From Paenibacillus_AA sp045062745 (GTDB lineage: Bacteria; Bacillota; Bacilli; Paenibacillales; NBRC-103111), in NCBI RefSeq assembly GCF_045062745.1, contig NZ_JBJGED010000041.1, positions 1 through 64,000 of the forward strand: 64,000 bases of DNA. Reading direction: 5' to 3'. Of the stretch, positions 41,633 through 49,825 are shown piece by piece. The position numbers were made by a program, and so were the translations under genes. Every line of letters begins with the position of its first letter. Position 1 is the first letter of the stretch. The notes beneath the pieces were generated by a model that was not told the origin of the DNA, ran no database searches, and saw only the letters and a list, made by a program, of their open reading frames with translations.

Positions 41633-42703
41633 TTGCATACGTTAGGGCGCTGGAGCGCACACATCGTGGTCGGACTGGCTTGCCTCTATCTGACGGCCCT
41701 CATCCTCACCCGCCGCGAGCCGCCCGATCTCGCTTTTCTGGCCGCCTTCAACTGGACCGGCTTCAAAACCTTGCTCATCGGCATCCTGCTGGAAGCGATC
41801 CCCTTCGTCCTGCTGGGGGTCCTGACGTCCGCCCTGCTGCAAATCTTCGTCTCCGAGCAGACGGTACGGCGGCTCACCCCTCGCAATCCCGTACTCGGCA
41901 CTTTGTTCGCCTGTGCGCTCGGCCTGATCTTCCCGCTCTGCGAATGCGGCATGATCCCGATCATCCGCCGCCTTATGGTGAAGGGGATGCCGCTCTACAT
42001 CGCGGTCGTGTTCATCTTGGCCGGACCGATCCTGAACCCGGTTGTGTTCGCCTCGACATACATGGCGTTCCGCGCGCGGCCCGAGATCGCTTATTCTCGC
42101 ATGGGGCTGGCCTTCCTCATCGCGTTCGCCATCGGCTTGCTCGTCTACCGGTTCTACAAGCGCAATCCGCTTCGAGGTTACCATCCCCATACCCCGATGA
42201 GCTTCGTACGGACCGCACGTCCTGCGCATGCTCCTGATCATACACACGAACATGGTCATACTCACACGCACGTACACGGTGCACAGCCTGAGATCCCAAA
42301 CCGGCTCGCTTCCGTGCTCTCCCACGCTTCGGACGAGTTTTTCGAGATGGGCAAATATTTGATCTTCGGCGCGATGCTGACCGCCTGCATCCAGACGATG
42401 CTGCCAAGCGAGAGCCTCGCTTCGATCGGCCAAGATCACTGGAGCTCCAATCTGTTCATGTTAGGCTTCGCCTACGCCTTATCGCTCTGTTCTACATCGG
42501 ATGCGTTCGTAGCCTCGTCATTCGCAGGCACTTTCACCGCCGGGTCGCTGCTCACGTTCCTTGTCTTCGGACCGATGCTGGATTTCAAAAATACGCTTAT
42601 GCTGTTGTCCGTCTTCCGCGTCCGCTTCGTCCTGCTGCTCGGCGGAGGGGTTGTGGCGCTGGTGCTGCTTGGGGCGGAAGCGTTCGAACGACTGCTGCTT
42701 TAG
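41633..42703 (+). CDS. UPF0718 permease (YcgR-like) with His-rich loop
   Basis: 356 aa from TTG at 41633, 8 nt after AAGGAGA. About eight membrane helices. The family mark P-L-C-E-C-G-M-I-P-I-I-R-R lies near residue 104. Between helices 5 and 6 (about residues 200-220) it has a loop with H-T-H-E-H-G-H-T-H-T-H-V-H, a likely metal-binding patch. YcgR-type permeases usually act with YcgQ, whose gene follows 42 bp downstream. Transport substrate unknown; metal is a guess from the His-rich loop. Confidence 0.88.
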   Translation: MHTLGRWSAHIVVGLACLYLTALILTRREPPDLAFLAAFNWTGFKTLLIGILLEAIPFVLLGVLTSALLQIFVSEQTVRRLTPRNPVLGTLFACALGLIFPLCECGMIPIIRRLMVKGMPLYIAVVFILAGPILNPVVFASTYMAFRARPEIAYSRMGLAFLIAFAIGLLVYRFYKRNPLRGYHPHTPMSFVRTARPAHAPDHTHEHGHTHTHVHGAQPEIPNRLASVLSHASDEFFEMGKYLIFGAMLTACIQTMLPSESLASIGQDHWSSNLFMLGFAYALSLCSTSDAFVASSFAGTFTAGSLLTFLVFGPMLDFKNTLMLLSVFRVRFVLLLGGGVVALVLLGAEAFERLLL

Positions 42704-42745
42704 GAAGGAATCCGGTCTGGCCATTATAATGGGAGGTGTTGCCCC

Positions 42746-43174
42746 ATGTCCGCCCGCCCTTTTCTGTGGGTTCATGCCGTCATCAAAGCCGGGATCTTGC
42801 TCGGCTTCGCCGGGTACATCTCATTTTTGGTCAAATCCGACGCCCTGTTGCTCTACATCGCACCGGGCATGACGCCGTTCGTCAAGCTGGCCGCAATCGC
42901 CTTGGCTGTCGTGGGAGTCTATCAGCTATACGAGGCGTTCCGCCAATACCGGGGCGAGCCGCCGTCCTGCGATTGCGAGGACGAAGGACACAGCCATGAG
43001 CCCTCCCGTTCGGTATTCAAAAACCTGCTGTTCTATGGGTTGTTCGCGGTGCCCCTTGTGCTCGGCTTCTTGCTGCCGGATGCTTCCCCGGGAACGGATC
43101 CCCACCATGAACATGCGGTTCAGCAGCCGAGACAGTCGGAGACGGTTCCCCACTCCCACCCAACAAAACCGTGA
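42746..43174 (+). CDS. YcgQ-like (TIGR03943) protein, short form
   Basis: 142 aa. GGGAGGTG precedes the ATG. Three membrane helices, as in the N-terminal half of YcgQ/UPF0703, with a C-D-C-E-D-E-G-H-S-H-E cytosolic loop near residue 75 and a His-rich tail. Full YcgQ proteins are about 280-290 aa; the extracellular C-terminal DUF1980-like half is missing and only 63 bp separate its stop from the next gene. Either a natural short form or a truncation. Confidence 0.8.
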   Translation: MSARPFLWVHAVIKAGILLGFAGYISFLVKSDALLLYIAPGMTPFVKLAAIALAVVGVYQLYEAFRQYRGEPPSCDCEDEGHSHEPSRSVFKNLLFYGLFAVPLVLGFLLPDASPGTDPHHEHAVQQPRQSETVPHSHPTKP

Positions 43175-43237
43175 CAGCGAAAAGGCGAGTTTGATAGAAT
43201 GGACTTTAGTCCATTCCATAGAAGGAGCCATTGTCCA

Positions 43238-44188
43238 ATGCCGATTACCCAGCAAACGTGGCAGGGCGTTCCCGTCCATGTCCTTGAGAACGACCAATTC
43301 TCCGTCACCCTCTGTCCTTCCCTCGGAAGCAATATGATCCGGATGTGGGATAAAATCGCGAAACGCGAAGTATTGCGGGTTCCGGATACGCTGCAAGCGA
43401 TTCAGGAGCAGCCCGGGCACTTCGGCATTCCGATGATGATGCCGCCGAACCGGATCCGCCATGGCGCATTCGATTTCGATGGCCGACACTACCAGCTCGC
43501 GATCAACACCCCGCAGGGGCATCATATTCACGGCATCCTGCGCAGCCGCCCCTGGCAAGTGATCCGAACCGGGGAAGCCGACGGGCGGCTGTCGATTACG
43601 ACGTCGTTCCGCACCACGGACTACCCGGAGCTCGACGAGCAATATCCGCATGACCTGACGATGGAGGTGACGTACACCCTTTCCGACTCCGGTCTGCTGC
43701 AGGAAGTCTCCGCTACCAACCATAGCGGCTTATCGGCTCCGTACGGGTTCGGCGTCCATACGTGGTTCATGATCGACGGCGAGCCGGAGCGGTGGACGTT
43801 CCAGCTGCCGACCGAAGCGATCTGGGAGCTCGACCCGGATGCGATGCCGACCGGCAAGCTGCTGCCGCTAGGCGGTTTCAGCTCGATGGCCGAGGGCATC
43901 AATCTGGCCGGACGGACACTCGATACGGTCTTCCAGATCGGCGACAACCCGGTCGTGTCCGTGCTGTCGAAGCCCGGCTATTCGATCCGCTACTCCGGCT
44001 CGGATGCGTTCAAGCAGTGGGTGATCTACACGAAGGGTGAAGCCAAGGATACGATCTGCATCGAGCCGTACACATGGGTTACGAATGCCCCGAACGTGCC
44101 GCTCGACGCCTCCGTGACGGGGATGAGCGCCTTGGCGCCCGGTGAGACGCGCACGCTGTGGATCGATATGCAAATTACGCGGGATTAA
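43238..44188 (+). CDS. Aldose 1-epimerase (galactose mutarotase-like)
   Basis: 316 aa from ATG at 43238, after GAAGGAG. Beta-sandwich mutarotase: N-R-I-R-H-G-A-F near residue 77, H-H-I-H-G-I-L-R near 100 with the catalytic His, G-F-G-V-H-T-W-F near 180 with the second His, and I-C-I-E-P-Y-T-W near 282 with the catalytic Glu. It interconverts alpha and beta anomers of a hexose. It is followed after 46 bp by a PfkB kinase gene, suggesting a sugar-utilisation pair. Confidence 0.9.
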   Translation: MPITQQTWQGVPVHVLENDQFSVTLCPSLGSNMIRMWDKIAKREVLRVPDTLQAIQEQPGHFGIPMMMPPNRIRHGAFDFDGRHYQLAINTPQGHHIHGILRSRPWQVIRTGEADGRLSITTSFRTTDYPELDEQYPHDLTMEVTYTLSDSGLLQEVSATNHSGLSAPYGFGVHTWFMIDGEPERWTFQLPTEAIWELDPDAMPTGKLLPLGGFSSMAEGINLAGRTLDTVFQIGDNPVVSVLSKPGYSIRYSGSDAFKQWVIYTKGEAKDTICIEPYTWVTNAPNVPLDASVTGMSALAPGETRTLWIDMQITRD

Positions 44189-44234
44189 ACGGAATAACAC
44201 GAGAGATTAATTGGAAGAGGAGCTTTCATTAACA

Positions 44235-45200
44235 ATGAGTGGATATGCAACGGTTATCGGAACGGTGTTCATCGATTGCAAAGGATTCCCGTTCCAGACT
44301 TACATCCCGACCGGCCGCAACCTCGGCCGCATTCAATTCGTGCACGGCGGCGTTGGCCGCAATATCGCCGAGAACCTGGGGCTCATGGGCGTGCCGACAC
44401 AGCTGGTCTCCTCGGTGGACAACACCGGGTTAGGCATGGAGGTGCTGCAGCGGTTGAACAGCTCAGGCGTACGGACAGAGGAGATGGCCCGTGCCGATCA
44501 AGAAGGCATGGGGATGTGGATGGCGATTCTGAACGAGCGTGGCGACTTGGCCGGCTCGATCTCGCAGATGCCGAATTTGACCGCTATGGCGGAGCACTTC
44601 GCGCAGCATGGGGATGCGATCGTCCGCTCGTCGTCCCACATTCTGCTGGAGCTGGACTTGAACGCCGAGCTGTCCACCGCGGTGGTGGAGCTGGCGGCGA
44701 AGCTGGGCAAGCCGGTGTACGGCATCCCGGGCAATCTGGACGTCATCCTGCAGAAGCCTCAGCTCTTGACCCAGCTGGCATGCTTCATATGCAACCACGT
44801 GGAAGCGGAACGGCTGCTCGGCCGGTCGTTCATCGAGCTGAGCGAGAGCGAACAGCTGACGACGATTCGTGAGCTCGCGCGCAAGCTTGGCCTCCCGCAG
44901 CTCGTCGTCACCCTCGGCGAGGAAGGCTCGGTCTATTATGACGGCACGGTCGGCGCCGACGGAGAAGCCGGGGTTCAATCCGTGTACCCGGTCGCGGTCG
45001 AGGATTCCAGCGGTGCCGGGGATGCCTACTTCTCCGGTACGGTCATGGGCCTAATGCGGGGTCTGCCGCTCCGCCAAGCTGTCGTCTGCGGCACCAAGGT
45101 TGCCGGCTGGACGATCGAGTCGCCGGAGAACAATTGCAAGACGCTTCGCGACAAACTGTCCGGCGATGCGGTGATCGCAGCCCTGCCGCTCACCGTTTAG
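44235..45200 (+). CDS. PfkB family carbohydrate kinase
   Basis: 321 aa from ATG at 44235 (GAGGAG 12 nt upstream). Ribokinase fold: G-G-V-G-R-N-I-A-E-N near residue 37 is the first PfkB signature; D-S-S-G-A-G-D-A-Y-F-S-G near 258 is the second, with the catalytic Asp and anion hole. V-V-T-L-G-E-E-G lies near 225. It phosphorylates a sugar or nucleoside with ATP. Substrate unknown; the adjacent mutarotase suggests a sugar. Confidence 0.92.
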   Translation: MSGYATVIGTVFIDCKGFPFQTYIPTGRNLGRIQFVHGGVGRNIAENLGLMGVPTQLVSSVDNTGLGMEVLQRLNSSGVRTEEMARADQEGMGMWMAILNERGDLAGSISQMPNLTAMAEHFAQHGDAIVRSSSHILLELDLNAELSTAVVELAAKLGKPVYGIPGNLDVILQKPQLLTQLACFICNHVEAERLLGRSFIELSESEQLTTIRELARKLGLPQLVVTLGEEGSVYYDGTVGADGEAGVQSVYPVAVEDSSGAGDAYFSGTVMGLMRGLPLRQAVVCGTKVAGWTIESPENNCKTLRDKLSGDAVIAALPLTV

Positions 45201-45212
45201 TATGCCGTTCGT

Positions 45213-45722
45213 CTAATGTTCGGTGCCGACGGCGCGGCGCAGCCGGTCGGTTAGACGGCGGACTACCGCTTCCGTGTCTTTCATAAGCGGGCGGTAGTCC
45301 TGGCCGTCGATCACTTCGAGAAACTGCTCTGCGGCCCGCAGCACTTGTTCGCGGTACGACCGCAGCGGGAACCGGTACAGCTCCTGCTCCCGATAGCTCC
45401 GATCCTCCGCCTGCTCCACCAGCACCCACTCTACCTCGCCTTCCTCCTCCAGCACTTGGGTCCGGAACAGAATCGCTCTGCACTCCGGGTCGCCGCACCC
45501 GCACACGAAGAACGGAACCGACGTCCAGTCGCCGATCTCCGCCCAGCGGTTCGGCATCGTCGGCTCGAAGCCGCTGTATAGCAGCGCCGGCAAGCCTACG
45601 TCCACACACATCGACTCGTCTATGATGATTTCTCCGTCCGCCTCCACCTTCACATCGGCCTGTACGATTTGCAAGTCCGGCTCCAGCTTCATCCCTTTGA
45701 TCTCCAATCGAAACATGCTCAT
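45213..45722 (-). CDS. Hypothetical protein with CGCGDPEC motif
   Basis: 169 aa, soluble and acidic. Opens M-S-M-F-R-L-E-I-K-G-M-K-L-E-P-D. The centre carries F-V-C-G-C-G-D-P-E-C-R, three closely spaced cysteines that could bind zinc. The C-terminus is a basic helix (V-V-R-R-L-T-D-R-L-R-R-A-V). I do not recognise a characterised family. Convergent with the PfkB gene, 12 bp between stops. Confidence 0.75.
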   Translation of the reverse strand: MSMFRLEIKGMKLEPDLQIVQADVKVEADGEIIIDESMCVDVGLPALLYSGFEPTMPNRWAEIGDWTSVPFFVCGCGDPECRAILFRTQVLEEEGEVEWVLVEQAEDRSYREQELYRFPLRSYREQVLRAAEQFLEVIDGQDYRPLMKDTEAVVRRLTDRLRRAVGTEH

Positions 45723-45806
45723 TCCCCCACTCTCTAAGGCCTCTCCATCATGTTCCTCCTAGTATACCAGAACAACTGCCGTGGCTACATTTTCCAATTC
45801 CTTGTA

Positions 45807-45836
45807 TGCGTAGAATTTGCCAAAATGCCCATAATA
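45807..45836 (+). promoter_or_regulatory. Sigma-G-like promoter of spore protein gene
   Basis: TGCGTA (45807-45812), 17 nt, CATAATA (45830-45836): each box differs from the sigma-G consensus by one base. It lies 26 bp upstream of the SASP start. Confidence 0.6.
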
Positions 45837-45862
45837 CGTATCAATACGGGAGGTGATAGCAG

Positions 45863-46117
45863 ATGGCATACAACCAACAAATGATGCAACAATCCAGTCA
45901 ATCGAGTCAATCGTCGGGACGCCTCGTCGTTCCGCAAGCTTCCACCGCTCTGGACCAAATGAAATACGAGGTCGCTCAAGAGCTGGGGATTCAAATCCCG
46001 CAAGACGGTTACATGGGCTATATGGCAACACGCGACGCCGGCGCAATCGGAGGCCATATCACTCGTCGCCTTATTCAAATCGCCGAGCAGCAATTGAGCG
46101 GCCAGTTCAACCGATAA
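45863..46117 (+). CDS. Alpha/beta-type small acid-soluble spore protein
   Basis: 84 aa; GGGAGGTG precedes the ATG. A Gln/Ser-rich N-terminal tail is followed by A-L-D-Q-M-K-Y-E-V-A-Q-E-L-G-I near residue 30 (first signature with the GPR cleavage site) and T-R-D-A-G-A-I-G-G-H-I-T-R-R-L near 58-70. It coats spore DNA. Second SASP gene in this window, on the other strand, with its own promoter and terminator. Confidence 0.95.
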   Translation: MAYNQQMMQQSSQSSQSSGRLVVPQASTALDQMKYEVAQELGIQIPQDGYMGYMATRDAGAIGGHITRRLIQIAEQQLSGQFNR

Positions 46118-46133
46118 TCCCATGAACGCGAGC

Positions 46134-46181
46134 ACCTGGCTCCGACCGGTCATCACCCGACTGGCAGCGGCCAGGTTTTTT
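46134..46181 (+). terminator. Rho-independent terminator of SASP gene
   Basis: ACCTGGC (46134-46140) pairs with GCCAGGT (46170-46176), enclosing an inner imperfect hairpin, followed by TTTTTTC. Confidence 0.8.
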
Positions 46182-46339
46182 CTTTGTTCCGGACCGTTCA
46201 TCCGCACGGATAGGGTTGACCGCCGAGAGATGAATCATTTACCATAGAAACAAATAAACATTTATGAATATTATCGTGCACATATGAGCAACCCATTTTG
46301 ATCCATCCATAATCCTGGCCAAGGAGGCATTTTACATTC

Positions 46340-47092
46340 ATGTTGCCCGTAGAGCGCAAGCAGCGCATTGTCGAATTCGTAAAGCAGCGGCAGGTCGCCT
46401 CCGTAAGCGAGCTCGCGCAAGCGTTCCAGGTCACGATACGCCGCGACCTGGCCGAGGCCGAACTGGAAGGGCTGCTGAAACGGACGCACGGCGGGGTCAT
46501 TCTCGATCAGGGCGCCAACGTCGAGCCGTCTTTCTCCGAACGGGCGAGCGACCAGCTGGAGCAGAAGCGGCGCATCGGCAAGTATGCGGCTTCACTGATC
46601 AACGACGGCGACCACATCATTCTCGACTCGGGCACGACAACGATTCATATTGCCCAGCAGCTCGTGCACCGGAAGAACTTGACGATCGTGACGAACGACA
46701 TGAACGTCGCCGCCGAGCTGCGCGACTGCCGGGACATCACCGTGGTCGTCACAGGCGGGACGCTGTACCATTCCAGCTTCATGCTGAACGGCCTATATAC
46801 CGATCACGTGCTAGGTACGATCCATGTGCAGAAGGCGTTCATCGGCACGCCGGCGATCCATCCCCAATATGGGCTGACCCACCCGGAGGAGAAGCTCGTG
46901 CCGACGAAAATCGGGATGATCCGGGCGGCCCAAGAAGTCATCGTCGTCGCCGACGACACGAAGATCGGCAAGCGGTCGCTTCATCAGGTGGCGCCCATTC
47001 AGGCGATCCACACGTTCATCACCGGAACGGAAGCCTCCGAGCTGCATGTCGAGGCGTTCCGGGAAGCCGGCGTGCGCGTGCACTGCGTCTAG
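46340..47092 (+). CDS. DeoR family regulator with a shortened HTH
   Basis: 250 aa, usual length. The N-terminal HTH reads V-S-E-L-A-Q-A-F-Q-V-T-I-R-R-D-L, whereas the family has three more residues (Val-Ser-x-x-Thr) in the turn before T-I-R-R-D-L. The DeoR signature R-T-H-G-G-V follows. The sugar-phosphate sensor domain is intact: D-S-G-T-T-T near residue 92, N-D-M-N-V near 118, G-G-T-L near 136 and a late V-A-D-D-T-K-I-G-K-R. It should repress a sugar-utilisation operon, but DNA binding may be altered. AAGGAGG lies 12 nt upstream. Confidence 0.88.
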   Translation: MLPVERKQRIVEFVKQRQVASVSELAQAFQVTIRRDLAEAELEGLLKRTHGGVILDQGANVEPSFSERASDQLEQKRRIGKYAASLINDGDHIILDSGTTTIHIAQQLVHRKNLTIVTNDMNVAAELRDCRDITVVVTGGTLYHSSFMLNGLYTDHVLGTIHVQKAFIGTPAIHPQYGLTHPEEKLVPTKIGMIRAAQEVIVVADDTKIGKRSLHQVAPIQAIHTFITGTEASELHVEAFREAGVRVHCV

Positions 47093-47137
47093 CCTCCGCG
47101 GCTTCTCGGTGATCCGCTGGGAAGGAGGTGAATTACT

Positions 47138-47254
47138 ATGACTATGAACGCGCCTATACACAAGCATCGGCTGTGGCAAAAAAAAGTGCTGGCGTTCCAA
47201 TGGCCCGACACCACGGAACAAGAACCAGCACCCCAGAAATCACCCACAAAGTGA
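47138..47254 (+). CDS. Small ORF, 38-residue hypothetical peptide
   Basis: ATG at 47138 follows a very strong GAAGGAGGTG site at 7-nt spacing. The 38-residue product is basic in its first half (H-K-H-R-L-W-Q-K-K) and Pro/Gln-rich at its end. No signal or helix long enough to span a membrane. It lies 46 bp after the DeoR gene, so it may be co-transcribed. Support is the ribosome binding site and position only. Confidence 0.45.
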   Translation: MTMNAPIHKHRLWQKKVLAFQWPDTTEQEPAPQKSPTK

Positions 47255-47356
47255 AGTAAGCCTCCGAAGAGTATACCTAATACTTTGCGGGGGACCCCGA
47301 ATATAACAACTGCACTCTATAGTATATCGTAAAAAAAGAGAAAGAAGGGAATCGCA

Positions 47357-48187
47357 GTGGCTCATAATCCGCAAGCGGATCGCGTCTACTGGCAGGCGCA
47401 TCGCGGAGGCGGGGCGTACGAACGCCCGGACAATACGATGGTTGCCAATCTATACGCCTGGAGTTTGGGCGGCATCCCGGAAGCCGACATCCGGACGACC
47501 CGCGACGGCGTCATCGTCTGCCTGCACGACGAGACGCCGGCTAGAACGACGACCGCTCCCGACGAGAAGAAGGACTTGCCGATCTCCGAGCTCGACTACT
47601 CCGACACTCTGGCGTGGGATTCCGGCGTGAAATTCGATCCGCGCTTCGCCGGAGAGCGTATTCCGTCGCTGGTGGAAGTGTTCGAACAGCTGCGGGTCGA
47701 CCGGGAACGAAGCGTGTACCTGGATCTGAAGCAGGTCGATCTGGACCAGCTAGGAGCGCTGATCGACGAATACGGCGTCAACGGTCAGGTCATCTTCACG
47801 CACAACCAGCAGGCGAACTGCAAAGCGATGAAGCGAATCGCGAACGGCGTGCGAAGCATGCTGTGGATCGGCGGATCGGCGGACGCGATCCGCGAGAAGT
47901 TCCTGGCCGCGGCGCGCACCGGCTTCGACGGGCTGGATCAGGTGCAGCTTCACCTGAATTCGAAGTCGCCTACCCCCGACTGGATGTACGACCTCGACGC
48001 GGCGTTCCTTCGGGAGGCGCTGCAGGCTGCCGCGGATGCCGGGGTTGACTTCGAGGTGCTGCCGTTCCAGTTCGACGACCGATCGCTGCGGCAGCTGCTC
48101 GATCTGGGCATTCGCTGGTACGCCACGGACGAGCCGATGCGCTTCTCGCGTATCGTGCAAACCTGGGCGGAGCCGTCGGCGGTTTAA
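47357..48187 (+). CDS. Glycerophosphodiester phosphodiesterase family protein
   Basis: 276 aa from a GTG at 47357 with GAAGGG upstream. GDPD TIM barrel: A-H-R-G-G-G near residue 14, E-R-P-D-N-T near 21, E-A-D-I-R-T-T-R-D-G near 39-48 and C-L-H-D near 51, giving the catalytic His pair and metal-binding Glu and Asp. No signal peptide, so cytosolic. It releases glycerol 3-phosphate from glycerophosphodiesters. A perfect terminator hairpin lies 46 bp after its stop. Confidence 0.9.
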   Translation: MAHNPQADRVYWQAHRGGGAYERPDNTMVANLYAWSLGGIPEADIRTTRDGVIVCLHDETPARTTTAPDEKKDLPISELDYSDTLAWDSGVKFDPRFAGERIPSLVEVFEQLRVDRERSVYLDLKQVDLDQLGALIDEYGVNGQVIFTHNQQANCKAMKRIANGVRSMLWIGGSADAIREKFLAAARTGFDGLDQVQLHLNSKSPTPDWMYDLDAAFLREALQAAADAGVDFEVLPFQFDDRSLRQLLDLGIRWYATDEPMRFSRIVQTWAEPSAV

Positions 48188-48232
48188 CCAGCTGCTGGAC
48201 CGGACATATCCCCGCCATTATTCTTAAACACC

Positions 48233-48258
48233 AAGGGCCGTCCATCTGGACGGCCCTT
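48233..48258 (+). terminator. Hairpin terminator after GDPD gene
   Basis: Perfect 11-bp stem AAGGGCCGTCC (48233-48243) and GGACGGCCCTT (48248-48258) with a 4-nt loop; A-rich flank on the left, only a short T stretch on the right. Confidence 0.75.
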
Positions 48259-48274
48259 AAGCATGCCTCGTTCT

Positions 48275-48465
48275 CGAATAGATGAAAAAAGTTCCTTTAT
48301 TGACCCAAAAATCAGGTCTGTGCATAAATTAGAGGAAAAATTTGCATCTGTGCCTTCCATTCACTCATGCAATCGGCTTCGCAGAACCAATAGATGAACT
48401 TTTTTCATTTATTTCTTATAAAATAAGTCTCATAGATCCATTAGATGAACTTTTTCCCCCTATTT
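48275..48465. repeat. Period-52 dyad repeat array 1 (TAGATGAA family)
   Basis: Four degenerate units start near 48279, 48330, 48391 and 48442 (steps 51, 61, 51). Units 3-4 read TAGATGAACTTTTT; units 1-2 are the same motif inverted (GAAAAAAGTTC, GGAAAAATTTGC). Each unit is itself a weak palindrome (AATAGATGAA...TTCATTTATT). Unit 4 lies inside the 3' end of the ceramidase gene. Confidence 0.75.
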
Positions 48466-49825
48466 CAGGATCATTCTCCAGTTTCTCTCCTAAGATCGCC
48501 TTGGCGATCTGTCCGATAATAATGTCCTCAATCTCCGGAACGAACGGCCCGCTCAGTCCGAAGAAAAAGTTGCAGGTCGCCTCATACCCGCCTTCCCGAA
48601 TCATCTGAGCCGTCGGGATATAGCAGAACACACCGTTCGTGTAGCCCAGCACTAGCGTCTTCCCATTCCCGAACATGCGCTTGATCATGAGCGCGTATTG
48701 GGTGGACACTTCCCCTTCAATAGCTATAATCCGGACGTCGTCGGCCAACTGCCAGATCGAGATGTACAGCGGCAGGCTGTCCTTGATTGTGCCGTCCTGG
48801 ATCGCTTCTATGGTACGCAAGGCGCTCTTCCTATAAAAATCAGCAGCGGCTGGATCGTTCGCGATCGCTTCGAATTCCTCGATCGGGGTATGTTCGGTGT
48901 AGACCGTTGGATCCAGCAGCACCGACCGGAATCCGGTACTCTGCACCGGGCTGAAGGAGCCATGCTCCAACAACTCGGCCACTTCTTTGGCCAGATCGAC
49001 TCCGGCTTCCTCCATTTCGCCCATGGTGCACGATTTGAACCCGTCTCCATCAGCGCTTTTCATCGGCTTGATCTCGCCCGCGCAGCCTTGCAGGAACATT
49101 GCGATTGCGTCCGGATACGCGGCCTCCAGCCAGTTCGAAGCGGCACCGGCGAAATCGCCCGAGAACAAGTAATTGGCCGAACCCGCTGCCGTCGTATGAC
49201 ACCCGTAGTTGTACAAAATGCCCTTCACCCGCTGCTCGGCATCCACCAGCTTCAAGACGAACAAGTCCCGGTCGATCTTCCCCTCGTAATAGGGCTTCCA
49301 CTCCACCCCGCCTCGACCGTCCGGCCGTCTCCGGCTCACGCCGAAATCGGACTGCACGCACCCAAGCAGCAGCTCGCCTTCGATCAGCCCGTCGTAGCAA
49401 TCGCGCACCATACTCAGCAAGGTCGCTTCGATGAAATCGTAGTAGGCTTCATCCTCCGTATATACGAGCTCCCGCTCCGAAGACGGCCACTGCTCCTGCC
49501 CCATGCTGTAGCCGCCCTTACGCAGGCTCTCGTCCCGCCCGGTCAAGTAAACCGAATGATGCGTATGCGAGAAATTGATCATCACTTCGGCCGGTTCTAG
49601 TCCGAAGTCCCTTTTCAGAGCCGCCTTCAGGTCCACCACGAAGCTGCGGTCGGAGCCGAGCGTATCGATCGTCACCATCAGCAGCGACCGGTCCGTCTGC
49701 AGCAGCGCCGCCTTCATCCGGATCGGATCGTGAACCCCCTCGGACTTGTGCGTACGTGCTCCGAACCCGTGCATGAATACCGGATGATCCGGTGTAATAT
49801 CCGCTTGTGCTAATGCGAATTTCAT
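48416..49825 (-). CDS. Neutral/alkaline non-lysosomal ceramidase-like protein
   Basis: 469 aa from ATG at 49825, which overlaps the upstream stop (ATGA) and has AAAGGAGAGG before it; the longer frame would run inside the dioxygenase gene. It matches the N-terminal catalytic domain of neutral ceramidases: A-D-I-T-P near residue 7, S-H-T-H-H near 92 and G-C-H-T-T near 213, with zinc-ligand His. No signal peptide is present, so it may act on another amide or ester. The last 20 or so residues (K-S-S-S-N-G-S) come from repeat array 1. Confidence 0.85.
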   Translation of the reverse strand: MKFALAQADITPDHPVFMHGFGARTHKSEGVHDPIRMKAALLQTDRSLLMVTIDTLGSDRSFVVDLKAALKRDFGLEPAEVMINFSHTHHSVYLTGRDESLRKGGYSMGQEQWPSSERELVYTEDEAYYDFIEATLLSMVRDCYDGLIEGELLLGCVQSDFGVSRRRPDGRGGVEWKPYYEGKIDRDLFVLKLVDAEQRVKGILYNYGCHTTAAGSANYLFSGDFAGAASNWLEAAYPDAIAMFLQGCAGEIKPMKSADGDGFKSCTMGEMEEAGVDLAKEVAELLEHGSFSPVQSTGFRSVLLDPTVYTEHTPIEEFEAIANDPAAADFYRKSALRTIEAIQDGTIKDSLPLYISIWQLADDVRIIAIEGEVSTQYALMIKRMFGNGKTLVLGYTNGVFCYIPTAQMIREGGYEATCNFFFGLSGPFVPEIEDIIIGQIAKAILGEKLENDPEIGGKSSSNGSMRLIL

